From an uncultured Algibacter sp. (GTDB lineage Bacteria > Bacteroidota > Bacteroidia > Flavobacteriales > Flavobacteriaceae): a stretch of DNA of 64,000 bases. The notes under the pieces are model-generated. The model was not told where the DNA came from. It made no database searches and worked only from the letters and a program-made list of their open reading frames with translations. Positions within the stretch are counted from its first letter, which is position 1. Each line of letters starts with the position of its first letter. The stretch is taken from positions 806,001 through 870,000 of the forward strand of contig NZ_CANLGU010000001.1 in NCBI RefSeq assembly GCF_947490405.1. Reading direction: 5' to 3'. Below, in pieces: positions 62,813 to 64,000 of this stretch. The position numbers and the translations under genes are program-made.

Positions 62813-64000
62813 ATGGCAAACAAAGAAGATAAAGAATATCAAAAAATTAATACTGAAGCATGGGGGTTTTATGATAAAGATAATCTTGATAAGGCTTTTG
62901 ACACAAGCAAGAAGATAATTGAATTATATCCAAAAAAAATTGGAGGTTATTATCTTTCAGGAATCATAGAATATGACAAAAGAAATTTTGTAAAGTCAGT
63001 TGAGTATTTCAAAAATGCCTTAGAAGTTGATTCTGAGAATAAAGCAGGTGGTTTTATTCATTATTGGTTAGGAAAAAATTACAATGAAAAAAGTAAAGAG
63101 TGGTTTAATGATTTTGTAGATAACCCTGTTTACAGTTTTGATATGGCTAGATTTTCATTTGAAAAATCAACTGAATATGAAGAATATCCTAGAGGCACAG
63201 TCGTTGAGTTAATTCGAATATTTAGAAAAGACAACTACAAGTTAATCACAGTTTTAAAAAATGCTTTAAAAAACTTCTCTAGTGATATTGATTTTTTAAT
63301 AAGGTATTCTCGTGCTTTAACACAAATTAATAAAAATGAAGATGCTTATAATATTGTTTCTACTAAAGCAAATGAATTAAACTCTCCTAGCCTTTATTAT
63401 GAGGGAGGTATGATACTTTATAAAAGTAAGGATTACAAGTCGGCAATATTAAATTTTGAAAAAGCTGTAACAGTTTCTAGTGGAAAACCTGAAAATGTTG
63501 CAGGTATATATTGTCAAATTGCAGATGCATATTATAAAGAAAAGAATTTTGAAAATGCATCTAAAAACTTTAATTATGCTTTTGAATTAATTATAAGCTA
63601 TAACTTAAAAAATACAGATTATCCTAATAATGCGTTTTGGCTTGCATTATTTGGAATAATAATTACCGTGGTAGAAGTAAAACAAATTGATGAACTTAAT
63701 AGTTCTATTTTAAAAATTCCATTTACAGAAGAAACTATAGACTATATTGAATCATTTCATGAATTTACCATTGAAACTGGTTCAGGAGTAGTATTTAGTT
63801 ATGAAAATGATTTTAGCATCAGAAAGTGTATTACAGAATTAAATAAATTTAAAAAAAAGTCAAATGATCCAATCACATTAAGTAAATTAAATTGGCTAAA
63901 AGCTATTCTATACTATCAAGACAATAAACATGAATATAGTCTCAACGCCTTAAGAGAAGTTTTAAAAAATGATAATAATAGTGACAGTTATATATACAAA
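62813..64000 (+). CDS. TPR-repeat protein (truncated by the window end)
   Basis: An open frame of 396 codons from ATG 62813 that runs off the window. The protein consists of tetratricopeptide repeats (YYLSGIIEYDKRNFVKSVEYFKNAL style units, and YKSKDYKSAILNFEKAV, YYKEKNFENASKNFNYAFEL), so it is an adaptor-type helical solenoid. There is no signal peptide, so it is cytoplasmic. It diverges from the WYL-PhyH gene and may share its control region. The domain beyond the edge is not visible. Confidence 0.82.
   Translation, partial: MANKEDKEYQKINTEAWGFYDKDNLDKAFDTSKKIIELYPKKIGGYYLSGIIEYDKRNFVKSVEYFKNALEVDSENKAGGFIHYWLGKNYNEKSKEWFNDFVDNPVYSFDMARFSFEKSTEYEEYPRGTVVELIRIFRKDNYKLITVLKNALKNFSSDIDFLIRYSRALTQINKNEDAYNIVSTKANELNSPSLYYEGGMILYKSKDYKSAILNFEKAVTVSSGKPENVAGIYCQIADAYYKEKNFENASKNFNYAFELIISYNLKNTDYPNNAFWLALFGIIITVVEVKQIDELNSSILKIPFTEETIDYIESFHEFTIETGSGVVFSYENDFSIRKCITELNKFKKKSNDPITLSKLNWLKAILYYQDNKHEYSLNALREVLKNDNNSDSYIYK

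Overview
This is AT-rich chromosomal DNA from a member of the Bacteroidota, almost certainly a marine-type Flavobacteriaceae species. Supporting signs are two proteins of the type IX secretion system (a type A sorting-domain protein and a PorZ-like propeller), a DUF4270 lipoprotein beside glmS, an isolated atpD-atpC pair, several DUF families typical of flavobacteria, and promoters of the Bacteroidota form (TAnnTTTG at -7, sometimes TTTG near -33) with few Shine-Dalgarno sequences. No rRNA, CRISPR array or intact transposase is visible. The genus cannot be fixed from the sequence.

Layout. 0-10.4 kb: DUF4270 lipoprotein, glmS, a TonB receptor paired with an SGNH-hydrolase lipoprotein, and atpDC. 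10.5-14.8 kb: GNAT, umuD and umuC on the minus strand, a frameshifted membrane-protein gene, a DUF3157-like protein, and an XRE/DUF2975 pair. 14.9-21 kb: a biotin locus, bioF-DUF2007-bioD-bioA-ketosynthase-bioB. 21-37.5 kb: housekeeping and envelope genes (JmjC-like cupin, barrel protein, recX, T9SS cargo, TonB receptor-recO-porZ, acyltransferase, gdhA, a cystathionine gamma-synthase-type gene, DinB, ArsC/Spx-like). 37.6-41.4 kb: four small envelope or secreted proteins, a dead tyrosine recombinase and tRNA-Asn, the scar of an integrated element. 41.4-47.2 kb: rseP, SCO protein, feoAB with a 44-residue FeoB-associated protein, and a DUF1080 protein. 47.3-53.6 kb: a metal-uptake operon (DtxR-family regulator, outer-membrane protein, binding lipoprotein, ATPase, two permeases) interrupted by a four-helix-bundle (S23) gene. 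53.7-64 kb: an orphan lipoprotein, yraN, a TlpA-like protein, mfd, a TerB-like protein, a WYL regulator fused to a phytanoyl-CoA-dioxygenase domain, and a TPR protein cut by the window edge.

Regions that work together. The bio genes make biotin from a pimeloyl-type precursor, and the embedded ketosynthase may supply that precursor. feoAB and the DtxR-controlled ABC genes import ferrous iron and probably manganese, iron or zinc. The TonB/SGNH pair looks like a surface uptake unit.

The most unusual material is: (1) the WYL-PhyH fusion, with two palindromes in front of it; (2) the S23 gene flanked by inverted heptamer arrays inside the metal-transport operon, next to a permease that has lost a normal start codon; (3) a five-copy interspersed repeat (GCGTTAGGG...GTAACGC) whose internal hairpin arms differ in sequence yet stay paired in at least three copies; (4) a palindromic repeat inserted in frame in bioF; (5) the decayed integrase beside tRNA-Asn; and (6) a multi-hairpin block in front of the metal ABC ATPase gene. 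All family names rest on motif recognition by eye; no database search was run.
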